From Cystobasidiopsis lactophilus (lineage: Eukaryota; Basidiomycota; Agaricostilbomycetes; Agaricostilbales; Chionosphaeraceae): a DNA stretch of 64,000 nt. The translations under genes and the position numbers were made by a program. This document shows, one piece after another, positions 23,712 through 34,636 of the stretch. The notes below the pieces were generated by a model. That model was not told the DNA's origin. It did not search any database and worked only from the letters and a program-made list of their open reading frames with translations. The stretch covers positions 2,528,508-2,592,507 of the forward strand of contig BCIO01000005.1 of assembly GCA_001599975.1 (NCBI GenBank), given 5' to 3'. Positions within the stretch are counted from its first letter, which is position 1. Every line of letters begins with the position of its first letter.

Positions 23712-24711
23712 TCAACGCATGCAGCCATCCCCTGAAGTATGAGCACCCACAAAAGAGGCCTCATCGGAATTGAGAAAGTATATCGCCACTGCAACTTCTT
23801 CTGGGTGGGCAAATCGAGGCCTAGAGGCAGATGAGCGGAATAGCAGGTCGAGGAGAGAGAATTCTCACATTGGCTGCAACGAGAGCATCTTGCGGGTGGC
23901 TTCCATGTTGAAATTTGGACCTTGTAGAATGGGAGTCCACACAGCTGCTGGACACACCGTGTTGAACTGTGGGGCGACCAACTGTGAGTTGAGACCGAAC
24001 CTTCACTGAAAGCTGTAGCCTACCCGGAGTCCATTGTTGGCATTTTCAGCCGCAAAGTTCTTAGTGATACCTGAAACGCCATGCTTGGCTGCCGACAGGC
24101 CGAGCATATGTTGTGCAGAGTATAGGCCGGTGATACTGGAAATGTTGACGAGCGCCCCACGCTGATAGACCTTCGGCAAGCCCTCGGGAGAATCATCTCG
24201 CAGCAGCCGAGGCTCTGTAGACAGCCAATAGGTCGTGCAGGTCTTCGTGAAGAAGAAAGTGCCGGTCATGTCGATTTGGACGACGCGGTCCCAGTCTTTG
24301 GCTGTCAGCTCGTGAGCCGGCACAAAGGCGCCGCCTGAACCAACACCTTGAGCCAGTGTGCAAGAGATACGATGGCCCATCTCACCGATGCCAGCAGCGT
24401 GTACGGCGCAGTCGAGTCGGCCAAAGTGCTTCACGGTGTCCGAGATGGCCCTCCGGCATGACTCCCCGTCTGCCACATCCAGCGCAAAGCAGATAGCAGA
24501 ACCACCTTGCGCATTTAGTGCGTCTGCCAGAGCTTCTCCCGCTTTCACGTTCAAGTCAAGAATGGCGACTGAATGCGTCTTGGCGAACAGGCGTGCGCAT
24601 GCCTCGCCGATGCCAGACGCGCCCCCGGACTTTGATGAACGGTACGATGAGCTTCGATACGCAGTATAGTGGCAGGTAACTGACGATGGCGACAACGAGT
24701 TTCTCAGACAT
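23712..24711 (-). CDS. Short-chain dehydrogenase/reductase (SDR), second copy
   Basis: Classical SDR oxidoreductase. Start is ATG 24711. Donor GTCAGT and acceptor ATCAAAG join MSEKLVVAI to SGGASGIGEACARLF in frame, giving the coenzyme-binding glycine motif with Ser in place of the usual Thr. Further motifs: LDCAVHAAGIGEMG (NNAG-type), GALVNISSITGLYSAQHMLG, then SAAKHGVSGITKNFAAENAN, in which the Tyr of the usual YxxxK appears replaced by Ser as read here. Later exons give FNTVCPAAVWTPILQGPNF and RFAHPEEVAVAIYFLNSDEA, ending SGDGCMR, TGA 23712-23714. Three C-terminal introns. It differs from the first SDR (10210) in sequence and lies between two SnoaL-like genes. The missing catalytic Tyr, if real, would question activity. 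Confidence 0.84.
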
Positions 24712-25116
24712 GAGTTCAATGGCTTTGAGGGGACCAGCAGATTTGGCGACGGAAGGGCAAGGCAACGTTTGACGATAATAGCTTCAATCTCGATTGGTCT
24801 CGAGACTCAGGCAGGTGTCGTTGACGGTGAGAAAGCACATTGTGAAATGGCAAGTCCGAAAGCGGCGCTCGGGAGCAACTTTAGGTGAAGGCTTCTCAAT
24901 TTGTCCGTCGCCTCATTTCACATGCAATTCGGTCACTTGGGGCTTTAAGGGGCTAGTATTGCATGGCACAGCTTCAAAGGGGCTCTCCGGATCCAGAGTA
25001 CCAACATGTCTTCATCTCGTTGCGGGTGATTTGCCACCCATGAACAGGTGAACGGCGGAGTGAGAAGCTGGAGCAGCCAGGTTAGACTTTGGCACTACCG
25101 CCCAGTCAAAAACGCT
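24712..25116. other. Intergenic region, 405 bp
   Basis: Lies between the SDR start and the stop of SnoaL-like gene C, both on the minus strand. It should hold the SDR promoter and the 3' end of the upstream transcript. Nothing else recognised. Confidence 0.4.
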
Positions 25117-25855
25117 TACTGATACTTCCCGCCGATCTGCGATGAGAGAGTCAGCCAATGCTTAGAGACAAAGGGGGGAGCAGGCTCACCTGGGTGTATT
25201 CCTTCAGGTGGTCATTGCCTGTATATCCTTCGCGTGGTTTCCAGACATGCCTAGCCCAGAGAATCAATTCTCGTTTGGAGGAATGTTGAACAGGGACACT
25301 AACGCATAAATACAATCGCAAATACACCGGCAAGTACCTTTGTCAACATCCAGTTCCAGGAACTTGGGCTGGCCCAGGAAGTGTTGGCCCTAAGAAAGCT
25401 TTCAAATCAGAGAGGCCATATCGTGGTCGAAGTTCGCCCACGTCTGAGAAGGCTGTGAGCCCAGTGACGGCCATCGTAGCAATGTCTTCTCCGCCGATCA
25501 GTGTGGCGACTGTAGGCCAGCTAGCTTGAGCGCTGTGTGGCATCCAATGATGGAGATGTCTTACTAGGGTGAACGAACTGGGCATCTTCAGCGTGAATCT
25601 TAGCAAAAACGGCGCGTTCAGGTTCGGCCTTGCTCTTGATGGCTACAGAGGTAGAATAAGAAACTGGCCGTCGCGTGCGAAAGGCGAGCCCTTACTGGCA
25701 TCCTGAAAGTGAAATATAACTCAGAAGGCAACCCAGGACACTGGTAATGATGCACATACCAGAGCGAGGGTAAATCTGCCCAGCAAATCACGGACTTCCT
25801 CCTTGGCCTCTAGAAAGAGCAGGCGCTTCTCGAGATCTTCGACTGTAGCGGGCAT
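25117..25855 (-). CDS. SnoaL/NTF2-like small protein C
   Basis: Small SnoaL-like protein. Start is ATG 25855 (MPATVEDLEKRLLFLEAKEE), with VRDLLGRFTLAL next, parallel to protein B. I read six or seven small exons: a two-codon exon near 25740, then KSKAEPERAVFAKIHAEDAQ, TLIGGEDIATMAVTGLTAFS, GQHFLGQPKFLELDVDK, and RHVWKPREGYTGNDHLKEYT. The final exon IGGKYQ stops at TAA 25117-25119. The HAEDAQFVHP segment aligns with HTDNCEFLHP of protein B. Such small exons make this model less certain, but the frame holds throughout. Function unknown; it sits at the right end of the catabolic block. Confidence 0.8.
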
Positions 25856-26361
25856 GCTGGGTTTGATTTGGAAGTTTGCTAGAGAACGGTATAGGGAACA
25901 AGAACAAAAGAAGGCGCAGAAGTCCAGCGGAGGCGGGACCAATGAGAGCCACGGACAATTAGAGCTGATGCGAAGGAGGGGCCCCAGACTCCAACGGACC
26001 CTGATTCATCACTTATTTCGGCCGACGAGAGCGAGGGGTATCACAAATCAAAAGTCAAGTCGGCGCACAGATCCAATCGGAGGCTGATCTGGAACTCGAG
26101 AGGCAAAAATGTGGCACGCTGGCCCATGGCACAGACAGGAACGGCCCTCTTTTCATCATGCGTCTATGAGAGACGATGGTAGCAGCAGACAAGTAGTTTG
26201 AAGCACTTGATTTGGAGCAAGTGATTTGGAGCAAGTTCAGCTTCGAAGATTGGTCGGCTCCGGCATTGCCACAGTCGCGGCTGCAAAGTTGTGGGAAAGA
26301 GTTTCATGCTAGGAAAGAGCAGTGTTGTACAATGAAGATCTCGACAGGCGCGCAGTCGCGG
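25856..26361. other. Intergenic region, 506 bp
   Basis: Lies between SnoaL-like gene C and the stop of the prenyltransferase gene, and marks the boundary between the catabolic block and housekeeping genes. It contains a 14-bp tandem duplication (listed separately). No gene recognised. Confidence 0.4.
26208..26235. repeat. 14-bp perfect tandem duplication
   Basis: Two identical adjacent copies of TGATTTGGAGCAAG at 26208-26221 and 26222-26235, in the gap downstream of the prenyltransferase alpha gene. Probably replication slippage. Confidence 0.85.
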
Positions 26362-27683
26362 CTACGAGACAGCCAAGGCCTTTGCCTTGCGAAACGCGTA
26401 GAACGGCGCCCGAATTGGATCCAGCTGGGAGCCCAGTTGGTCGTAGAGCTGTTTCTCATAATCAGACTCTCCGCCCGTCAGTAAACGAAGAATGAAAGAG
26501 CTGACCGATGCGGCTTCCGAGGCCTTTGCTGGACTCTCGGCCAAAGCGTCCGCTTGGTACTCGACTTTCAGCGGGCACGGAATCTTGGGCTGCAGGGTGT
26601 TGACCTTGTCCAAGTACGATGACAGAGGCTGGTTGGCGCGCTTGAGCACGCTGTTCGAGATCCCGAATGAGCTAAATGCTGTGGGTGGTAAATCAGGCCA
26701 GCGATCCTCACCCTCGCAGGTAGTTCCATGCGCTGGCGTTGGCTGAGACCAGCTTTAGGCGGTCCAGCGCAAACTCCTTTTCGCTCTCCGCCAGCTCTGT
26801 ACCCGGGAAGATGCCGCTTTCAAAGGCGACGAAGAAGCGGTGCGCCCAGGCCGAGTTGTTCCGGATGTCCTCCGCGATCAAGCCCTCGCTGTAGGTCAGC
26901 TCGGCCTCCCAGACCGCCTTCTTCTCTTCTGGCGAGAACTTGGTCGACTGCGGCCCCCAGAAGTGGCAGAGGATCATGTGGCGGTAGGCCCAGGTGTGGT
27001 AATTCTTCGCGTCGATTTGGAGGGCCCTGGAGCAGAAGCCCAGCTCTCTTGAAGGGTCGTCCAATGCTAACACGACGAGCTTGCGGTGTTGCCTTGTTGT
27101 CCGTCTGGCTTAGCTGTGCTCGGCGAGGGCAGGCAAACGAAAGGGGAAAGCCCACCAAACTTGATAGCCCTTGAGGTGGACTTTGATCAAGCCCTCCATG
27201 AAGTCAAGCTCTTTAACCAGGTCGGCGCCCGGCATGGTGGTCAACAGCATCGACCGGTAGTTCCTTCGCTCTCGCCTTGAGTGTCCGCTTTTCTTACGAG
27301 AAGAGGTCGGAGGTGCGAGAAGGCCTACCAGACGGTGAACATGCCAGGGTTCTTTCGAATGATGGTCTCTGTCAGGTCCAAAGCGCGCTGAGACTTCTCC
27401 TCCACGGACTGAATGTACCGGAAGGCGTCCATGGCGTGGCGGTCTGAGAGAAGCCAGGCCCAACGCAGTCAGCAACGGACCGTGATGGCAGTACAAAGCA
27501 CGAAATAGAAGCACATTCTGGCTCGTAGGCGATCGTCGCCATGGCATTTGACGGGTCGTCCTGTTCAATTGGAGTGATGTCCATCCAGCCCGGCTGCAGC
27601 CAATTTGTCAGAGTCTTTGTGCGGCGTTTCCACTTTGAGCCTACTCTGAGATCATAAGGCAGGACATCGCTAATAGCAGCCAT
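26362..27683 (-). CDS. RAM2: Protein farnesyl/geranylgeranyltransferase type I alpha subunit
   Basis: Shared alpha subunit of protein farnesyltransferase and type I geranylgeranyltransferase, which prenylate CaaX proteins such as Ras and Rho. Start is ATG 27683 (MAAISDVLPYDLR). The next exon reads PGWMDITPIEQDDPSNAMAT, typical for FNTA orthologues. PPTA helical repeats follow: QRALDLTETIIRKNPGMFTVW then RRNYRS, VHLKGYQVW, ALQIDAKNYHTWAYRHMIL, IRNNSAWAHRFFVAFESG, LKLVSANASAWNYLRG, giving the repeated N-x-x-x-W spacing. It ends FRKAKALAVS at 26362. About seven exons. The ATG lies only about 130 bp from the start of the divergent GBP2-like gene. Single-copy housekeeping gene; strong call. Confidence 0.93.
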
Positions 27684-27813
27684 CTCTCAAGGTTGTGGAA
27701 GAACAAAAGAGCTGCCTGCGACCACAAACTTTCCTTTTCTTTCTTTTTCAACTTTCTTTTCTCGTTTTCCCACCTCAAGCGTCCCACTGCTCTTGGACTG
27801 CAACACCCTGCCC

Positions 27814-29986
27814 ATGCCTGCTTGGGGCGACGATTCCGACGTTTGTGCCCTTCATTAAAGCCAACAATGGGCTCTAGTTGATAGGAATGAACAGAGACGT
27901 CGCAGGAGAAGCCGCTCACGAAGCAGAAGCAGAAGCCCGCCGCCCCGTCGCAGGTGTGTGCCTAGCTCTTCCCTCCCCTGTTTGCGCTGCTTGGCCCAGG
28001 GCTGAACACGATCGGGACGGCAAAGCAGAGAACGCTCCCGCTCCCGCTCGCCCAGAAGAAGCCGCTCGCCACACCACAGCAGCCGAGGAGGAGACGACAT
28101 GTCAGAACGCCGCACCGCCAACCGCGAGGTCGCCGCCGCTGAGGCCGCCAAGCGCTCCCAGAAGGCCAACAGGGTGTATGTGGGCAACCTCAGCTTCCAG
28201 GTGCGCTGGAACGACCTCAAGGACTTTATGCGAGACGGTGAGCTGCTCTGCGCATTAAAAAAAAATCCGTTGGCGGCCGGCTCACTCGCCCTCGCGCTCA
28301 GCTGGCAACGTGGTCTTTGCCGAAGTCATGACCTTGCCCAACGGCATGTCGAAAGGTTGCGGGTGAGGGGAACATTGGCTCAAGAGGCGAGTGTGAAAAA
28401 GGACCTTGGTCTGACTCGGACACCTCCTCTGCAGCGTGGTCGAATTCAGCAACCCGGAAGAGGCCCAGAAGGCCATCGCCGAGCTCAACGACAAGCCGCT
28501 GCTCGGCCGACCGCTGTTCATCCGCGAAGTGGGTCACTGTTCTCCGCACGACCCCTTTTCTCGTTTTTCCTTTGTCCCTTGGCCGCCGCCGCCGCCCTCC
28601 TGCCTGCCGCCGGGACTTTGTGCTTGGTGGTTGGAGGTGTATGTTGTGTGTTGCTGTAAGGACGGTCTGGGGAGCGGACAGGCGGCCGACCCCTCTTCGT
28701 TCATTTTTTGGAGAGAGAGACAGGATGTCAGGAGGAAAACAGGATGTTGACTTTTGGTTTGGTTCTTTGCTTTTCTGCAGGATCGAGAGGATGAGGCGCG
28801 ATTCGGATCGGCGGCTGTCAGTGGCAGACCTGGTTTTGATGGCCCTGGCCCGGGCTCGCACGGCGGCCACCGAGGTGGTCCCCCTCGCAGCGGCGGCGCT
28901 TTCGGCGCGTTCGCCCCCCGCCCGAGCGCACCGGCCTCCAAGCAGCTTTACATTGGTGGCGTAAGTGGACAACCTAAGGGGGATACCTTGCTGCGGGCGG
29001 TCAAGAGCTGACTTGGTGTATCCCAAAGTTGAACTGGGAGGTGGGCTGGCAGGACCTCAAGGACCTGTTCCGACAGGCTGGCGACATTGTCCGCGCGGAC
29101 ATCCACTTTGGACCGGACGGCAACCCCAAGGGGTCTGGCAGCGTCACCTTCAGCTCGTCCCACGATGCGGCGAACGCCATTTGTGCGTTTCCTGTCCATC
29201 CTCTTGCCGCCTCGGCTCACTGTTTCGGGACGATTGCACAGCCATGTTCAATGGCGCAGAGCTGAACGGCATGGTGCTCGAGGTGCGGGAAGAGCGTTTC
29301 GCGGCTCCCCAATCGGGCCCCTTTGGCTCTGGCATCGTGCGAGGCGGAGGCTCCGGTGGGTTCCGCGGTGGTCGAGGCGGCGGACGCGGTGGCTCGGCTG
29401 CTCCAAGCGGCGGCTTCGACGCTGCTCCAAGGGCCGCCTTCAACGCCCCAGCCAGCAACCAGATTTTCGTCAAAAACGTAAGCTGGCTTCCACGCCCTTC
29501 CTTATGTCTTCTCACCCAAGCTTGCACACAGCTGCCCTGGTCTACCTCCAACGAGGACCTGGTGGAGCTCTTCCAGACCACCGGCAACGTCGAGTACGCC
29601 GAGGTGCTCTACGAGGGCGGCCGCTCCAAGGGCGTCGGCATCGTCCAGTTCACCTCCACCGAGGAGGCCCAGACTGCCATCGACAAATTCCGTATGCGCC
29701 AACGCTCTTGTTGTTTAATTTCGCTCATGTTGAATGCAGAGAGCTACTCATATGGTGGCCGCCCATTGAACCTCGAGGTGAGCTTGAGTTCACCCCTTTG
29801 GTCGATCTTGTTACGAACATGCTCCCAGTTCAACGGCCGATACCGCGACTTTGTTGCCAACCCTCCCGTTCAAGGTTTGCCTCCCGTTGCCAGAGCAGAA
29901 GTCAAAGCCGCTGACTGCATCGACCTTTAGGCGAGGAGTTCGCTGCCCAGAACAATGGCAGCTACGAAGCGATGGAGACCTCATAG
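27814..29986 (+). CDS. SR/RGG-type mRNA-binding protein with three RRMs (GBP2/HRB1-like)
   Basis: Nuclear mRNA-binding protein resembling yeast Gbp2/Hrb1, which couple transcription and splicing quality control to mRNA export. The first two exons are very small: MPAWGDDSD (27814-27840) and an Arg/Ser-rich exon (27895-27953). Exon 3 starts at 28026 and continues the RS domain into MSERRTANREVAAAEAAKRS. RRM1 is RVYVGNLSFQVRWNDLKDFM with AGNVVFAEVMTLPNGMSKG; RRM2 is KQLYIGGLNWEVGWQDLKDL; an RGG-rich linker follows (GGFRGGRGGGRGG); RRM3 is NQIFVKNLPWSTSNEDLVEL. It ends GSYEAMETS, TAG 29984-29986. Eleven or more exons. An internal ATG at 28099 could be annotated instead, but that would drop the RS domain, which keeps frame across both junctions. 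Confidence 0.9.
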
Positions 29987-30629
29987 CGGACGTACTGAAA
30001 AGGAAATCATGGAATAGGTCTTGCAATTTGACTAGGAAGCACGGCTGCTTTTTGGGGAAATGCGAAGGGACCACCATTTTGGACTGCGCTGAAGCGGAGC
30101 GAGTTTTGGCGCAGGTGAGCTGTTGACCTCCAACTCTGGCCAGCGCGGCCTGTAGGTCCATTGTCACAGCTCAGGAATCCATCCAAGCTCACTCAACAGC
30201 TCTGGCTAAGGTCGTCGCATCTGGTTACGTGGCGTTTTGTTGACTCGTCGGCTGGCCTTCGCTTGAGCTGGTGGCTGCAAACCTCGCAAAGGACTGTTGC
30301 ATGGTCCCGGCCTCTTTATAATCAGCTTCTGCCTAGTAGCAGTGCTCTGCGCGCTGCTTCTGTGGGAGCAGCTCTGTCCCAAAAGGTGAGGGCTTGTCGC
30401 TCCGTCGAGACTGCCGTCGCCCGCTCGTTGCTCACTCAGGTCCTGCCCGGTTCAGCCACCACCTCGGAGGTCAGTTCGTGGTCTGAGAAGCATGCCGGAC
30501 CCTTCATTAACATACCTGGCAGGTTTTGAAGCGCCCAAAGGCCGTTTCGGCACCGCAAGACGGGTCAGTGTCCGCCTGTGGCGGCCTTGGGTTTTTTTCG
30601 CTCACGCCCTCGCTCTTCCGCCTTCAGCC
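29987..30629. other. Intergenic region upstream of the CTK1-like kinase, 643 bp
   Basis: Gap between the GBP2-like stop and the kinase start. It has a TTTATAA at about 30315-30321. It also contains an ATG at 30492 in frame with the kinase and without an intervening stop, so part could be coding or a 5' leader. A CTTCCGCCTTCAG acceptor-like sequence just before 30630 suggests a leader intron. No separate gene recognised. Confidence 0.4.
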
Positions 30630-33600
30630 ATGCGCCAGGACGACGGCCGTGATCGATGGCAGCAGCGGGACGCCCCCAGAGACCGCCCGTATGGCCAGGC
30701 ACCCCCGTACGGCCGCGATATGAATGGCCACGACCGGAACGGACCGCCGCCCAACGCTTACCCGCCGCAGCAACCCCAGCATCGCCGTGACAACTCCCGC
30801 AACGATGACTATGGCCGTCAAAGCTACAATGGCGGCTGGCCAGACCGCAACAATGGCCCCAACAACTCGCAGGCACCAAGGGGAGGCAGAGATGGCAGAG
30901 ACGCGGGGCCCGGTCCAGGTAACTACCCTTTCCACTCCCCCTTCTCCCATTGCGCCAGGCCAGAGTTCTAACTGTCGTTGTTTTTTTCACCCTCCCCTTC
31001 TCCCAATCCCCATCCCCTATCATAAACCTTCACTTTGCCAATGTCAAATTTGTCGTCCGTCCCCGTCCCCAATAATTAATCGACATTAAAAGCTCCACCG
31101 CAACCGCCAGCTCCCACCAGAGAGCGCGGCTCGTACCAACGTCCGACAGCCCGCACCGACGCCTCGTCCTCCAACGCAGCCTATCGGCCACCCTTCCCCG
31201 AACCACTTGGCCAGTACCCGGATCAGCGTCGGCCCGACAGCAGGTTGCCACCTCAACTCCCTTCTAACAGAGAACAGCCGAGCAACAGTCGCAAGCACCA
31301 GGCGCCGCAGGACGATGATCGGGGGTCGAGCAAAAAGCCGAGGTTGGACGCTCCTCGCTCAGACAGGTTCGATTTCCCTCTGCCTCTGAATGGCTTTCCT
31401 GTGCTAACACAACATTTCTCAGCTGGGGCGAAGGTCCTGCGCCGCTTCCACCCAAGCCTGTAACGCCGTCCGGCAAAGGGTCTTACGTTCGAGCGCCAAA
31501 GCCACCGTCGCCCGAGAAGGCAGCACCTCCGCTGCCGTCGCCTGGCCCCAATACCACACTTATTGTGAGGTCTTTACAACCAGATCGGCCGCCTTCCAAA
31601 CCCGCACCGGACCCAGAACGTCGCAAGCGGTCGCCCTCGCCTTCCGCCAAATCCCACCACTCTGAACGGCGGCGGCGGTCTCCCGAGCCGGAACGGCGCA
31701 AGCGCTCGCCTTCGGTGGACTCAGTGGGACGGATCCGCCGGCGTAGGTCGCACTCGGCCTCGTCTGCGTCTTCAAGAGGCACCTACCGCAGGCGAAAGAA
31801 GGAGTCGTCGGTGTCCCGCTCGCCGCCTCGCCGATCCAGCGGTGGCGGCGGTTCCCACCGGCGCCGGTCTCCTGATAGGTCAACGAACGGCAAGAGCAGT
31901 CGCAAGCGTTCGCCACCGCCCACCTCCTCTTCGCGGCACTCTGGCCGGAGCCATTCCGAGCAGCAACCGGCGCGCGGGCGAGAAAGTCGAGGCCGGTCCA
32001 AAGACCGGGAGCAGCCATCTTCAAGGTCGGGCAGGGGATCACGAAGATCACCGTCGCCGTCTCCCGAGCGGTCCAGTCGGCGAAACAACGCTTCTCGTGG
32101 CAGATCGCCATCCCCTCGCTCCAGAGCCACCTCTCCACCTATCGCTTCTCGACACCGCAGCCGGTCAAGATCGCGTGGCCGTAAAGATGGCGAAATGGAC
32201 GTCGATCCGCCCAAGCGGCAGCGCTCGCCCATCCCAGAGCCACGACCCTGGGTCGACGATGAAGGAAAGGAGGCCTCTGGACCGAAAGGCAAGGGTTGGG
32301 GCATTCCGAAGACCACGCTTGGGTCTGGAAAGGCGCCGTTCGACCGTCAGCCGCCCCAACAGCCATCTTCCTCGTTGGGACCTGGCTTCAAGCGCGCTAT
32401 CAACAAGCCAACACAGGGCAGCACTAACCCTCAGCTGCGCAAATTCTTTCCTGGTGATGAGGACGACAGCGCTCGCAATTCCGTCAAGGCCGAGCCACCA
32501 CCCTCCGGACCTCGCGGAGATCAACAGAGGCTACAACAGCTCCAGCCGCCATGGCCTGGTCCGCAGCAGCAGCAACCTCATCATCATCAACACCAACAGC
32601 AGCAGCAGCGACCTGGACCTCAGGAGATGGGCTGGCCGCAGCAGCAGCAACAGCAACAGCAGCGGCCGATGCACCCGCCACTGCAGTCTCCTCTGCAACC
32701 GCACCAATCCCCTCCGAAAACACCGTCCGCGCCTTTTCCTAACGCCCAAACCTTTTTCCACCAATCGTCGCCTCATCTGCCCCCCATTTCGGGGCCTGAT
32801 GGAACTGTCTATACTCCGGTTATCGTAACGACGGGCCCAATGCCGCCTGGCGGTAATCCTTCCTTCTTTCCACAAAATGGCCTTCCCATGTTCATGCCTC
32901 CTTTCTTCCCTCCAGGGGCACCGCATTTCATGCCACCAAACTTTCACCACGTGTCGCCGCAGCAGCGGTTCCAACAAGGTGGCTTCCCACCAGGCGGTTT
33001 CAACCCAATGGCGCCGCCTCCCCCGGGGATGGTCATGGGCCCGCCTCCAGGCTATCCCATGCAACACCAGAATGGGACGCCGCCGTTTGCCGGGGCTCAA
33101 GGGCCTTTCACTCCTCCCTCTCTGCCACACTCTCAACCCAATACTCGCCCCGTCACTCCCAACGTGGCGCCCGCGTCGGTCGCGCCCCCTCCGTCACCAG
33201 CCCCCGCTTCTGCTTCTGTGATGCCCATGCCAGGGCCAGTAGCAACATCGGCGCCCTCCGTGATCGCACCCGCGCCGCCTCCAGTGCCACCGACCCCGCC
33301 ACCGGCGCCGAAGGTGCGCACCAAGGAAGTGTACGAACGATTAAACCAGGTCGGCGAAGGCACCTACGGCAAGGTCTACAAGGCTCGAAACAAGGAGGAC
33401 GGCTCGCTCGTCGCGTTGAAGCGCATACGCATGGAGGCGGAAAAAGATGGCTTTCCGATCACCTCGGTCCGAGAAATCAAGCTGCTGCAAAGTCTCCGGC
33501 ACGAGAACGTCGTCACACTGGCAGAAATGATGGTCTCGCAAGGCAGCGTCTTCATGGTCTTCGAATACCTCGACCACGACCTCACGGGCGTGCTCCGGTG

Positions 33601-34480
33601 CTCGCACATCCACTTCGAGCCCGCGCACCTCAAGTCGATCATGGGCCAGCTTCTCTCCGGCCTCGCATACATTCACGATCGAGGCGTCCTTCATCGCGAC
33701 CTCAAGGGCTCCAACGTGCTGCTCAGCAAAACTGGCGTTGTCAAGATCGCCGACTTTGGCTTGGCCCGCTTCTACGCCAAGTCTCGCCAGAATGACTACA
33801 CCAATCGTGTCATCACTCAGTGGTATAAGCCGCCAGAGCTCTTATACGGGGCGACCGTATATGGCGCGGAAGTCGATGTTTGGAGCGCTGGGTGAGCTCA
33901 CACTGCAGCCTTGTGCAGCTTTGCGCCAGTCTAATGCCGCGCGGTCAATGCAGATGCATCTTCCTCGAGCTCTTCACCCAGCGGCCGGTTTTCCAAGGCC
34001 AAGACGAGATCCACCAGCTGCACACCATCTTCCAAATCTTCGGCACTCCAGATGCCACTTCATGGCCGAAGCTGTACGACCTGCCTTGGTATGAGCTGCT
34101 GAAGCCCAAGGACCCAATCAAGAATCGCTTCAGAGAGGCGCTCGGATCGTGAGCCCTCTCTCTCGTCCTTTGCGCGCTGCGAAGCATATTAAGGCCTCGC
34201 GTTCTTCAGAAAATATTTGAAGACCGAAGGTGCAATGGAACTCGCCGAAGCCCTCCTCTTCTTAGATCCGTTGGGCCGGCCGACAGCCAGAGCGGCCTTG
34301 GACTTTGCCTACTTCACCACCGAGGAGCCGACAGCGGTGCAGCCTTTGATGTGAGTTGCTCGTGAACATAGAACTGCTAGGATGTTGTCTGATAAACTGT
34401 TCGACCAGGCTCCAAGAAGTGCAAGGCGACTGGCACGAATACGATATCAAGATGTCGAGGAACAAGGGGCGCAAGCAATA
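30630..34480 (+). CDS. CTK1: CTK1/CDK12-like cyclin-dependent kinase
   Basis: Ser/Thr kinase likely forming the catalytic subunit of CTDK-I, phosphorylating Ser2 of the RNA polymerase II C-terminal domain. Six exons: 30630-30918, 31093-31366, 31423-33891, 33954-34148, 34210-34350 and from 34409. The N-terminal roughly 880 residues are disordered: Asn/Arg-rich, then an RS domain (31600-32190), a poly-Gln tract (32560-32670) and a Pro/Met/Phe-rich region. The kinase domain starts YERLNQVGEGTYGKVYKARN (P-loop). It has the helix motif PITSVREIKLLQSLRHENVV (PITAIRE class), HRDLKGSNVLLS (catalytic loop), KIADFGLARFY (DFG) and NRVITQWYKPPELLYG (T-loop). The PITAIRE-class helix supports CTK1/CDK12 or BUR1/CDK9; the long RS region favours CTK1/CDK12. 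An in-frame ATG at 30492 is an alternative start. Confidence 0.9.
32562..32666 (+). repeat. CAG/CAA poly-Gln coding tract inside the CTK1-like gene
   Basis: Two runs of CAG/CAA codons separated by a His-rich stretch (CATCATCATCAACACC) encode Gln- and His-rich segments. The codons are mixed rather than pure, suggesting an old, stabilised repeat. It keeps the kinase frame. Confidence 0.7.
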
Positions 34481-34636
34481 GCAGTTCGAGGCGGCACCAG
34501 GGTCCATCTTCGCATCTAGACTGCATTCACATAGCATTTTCCATTCTACAGCTGCAGACCGCAACTTGCTTCGGCTCAGCCACACCGGCGCACTGACCGG
34601 CGTCCCAAGGGTCTGCCGCTTCTCACCAAGAGCAAC

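Noticed and set aside
31842-32828. Long open frame of 328 codons overlapping the CTK1-like kinase in another frame
   Set aside because: It lies wholly inside the low-complexity Arg/Ser- and Gln-rich region of the kinase, has biased composition and no recognisable domain; it is a by-product of repeat codons.
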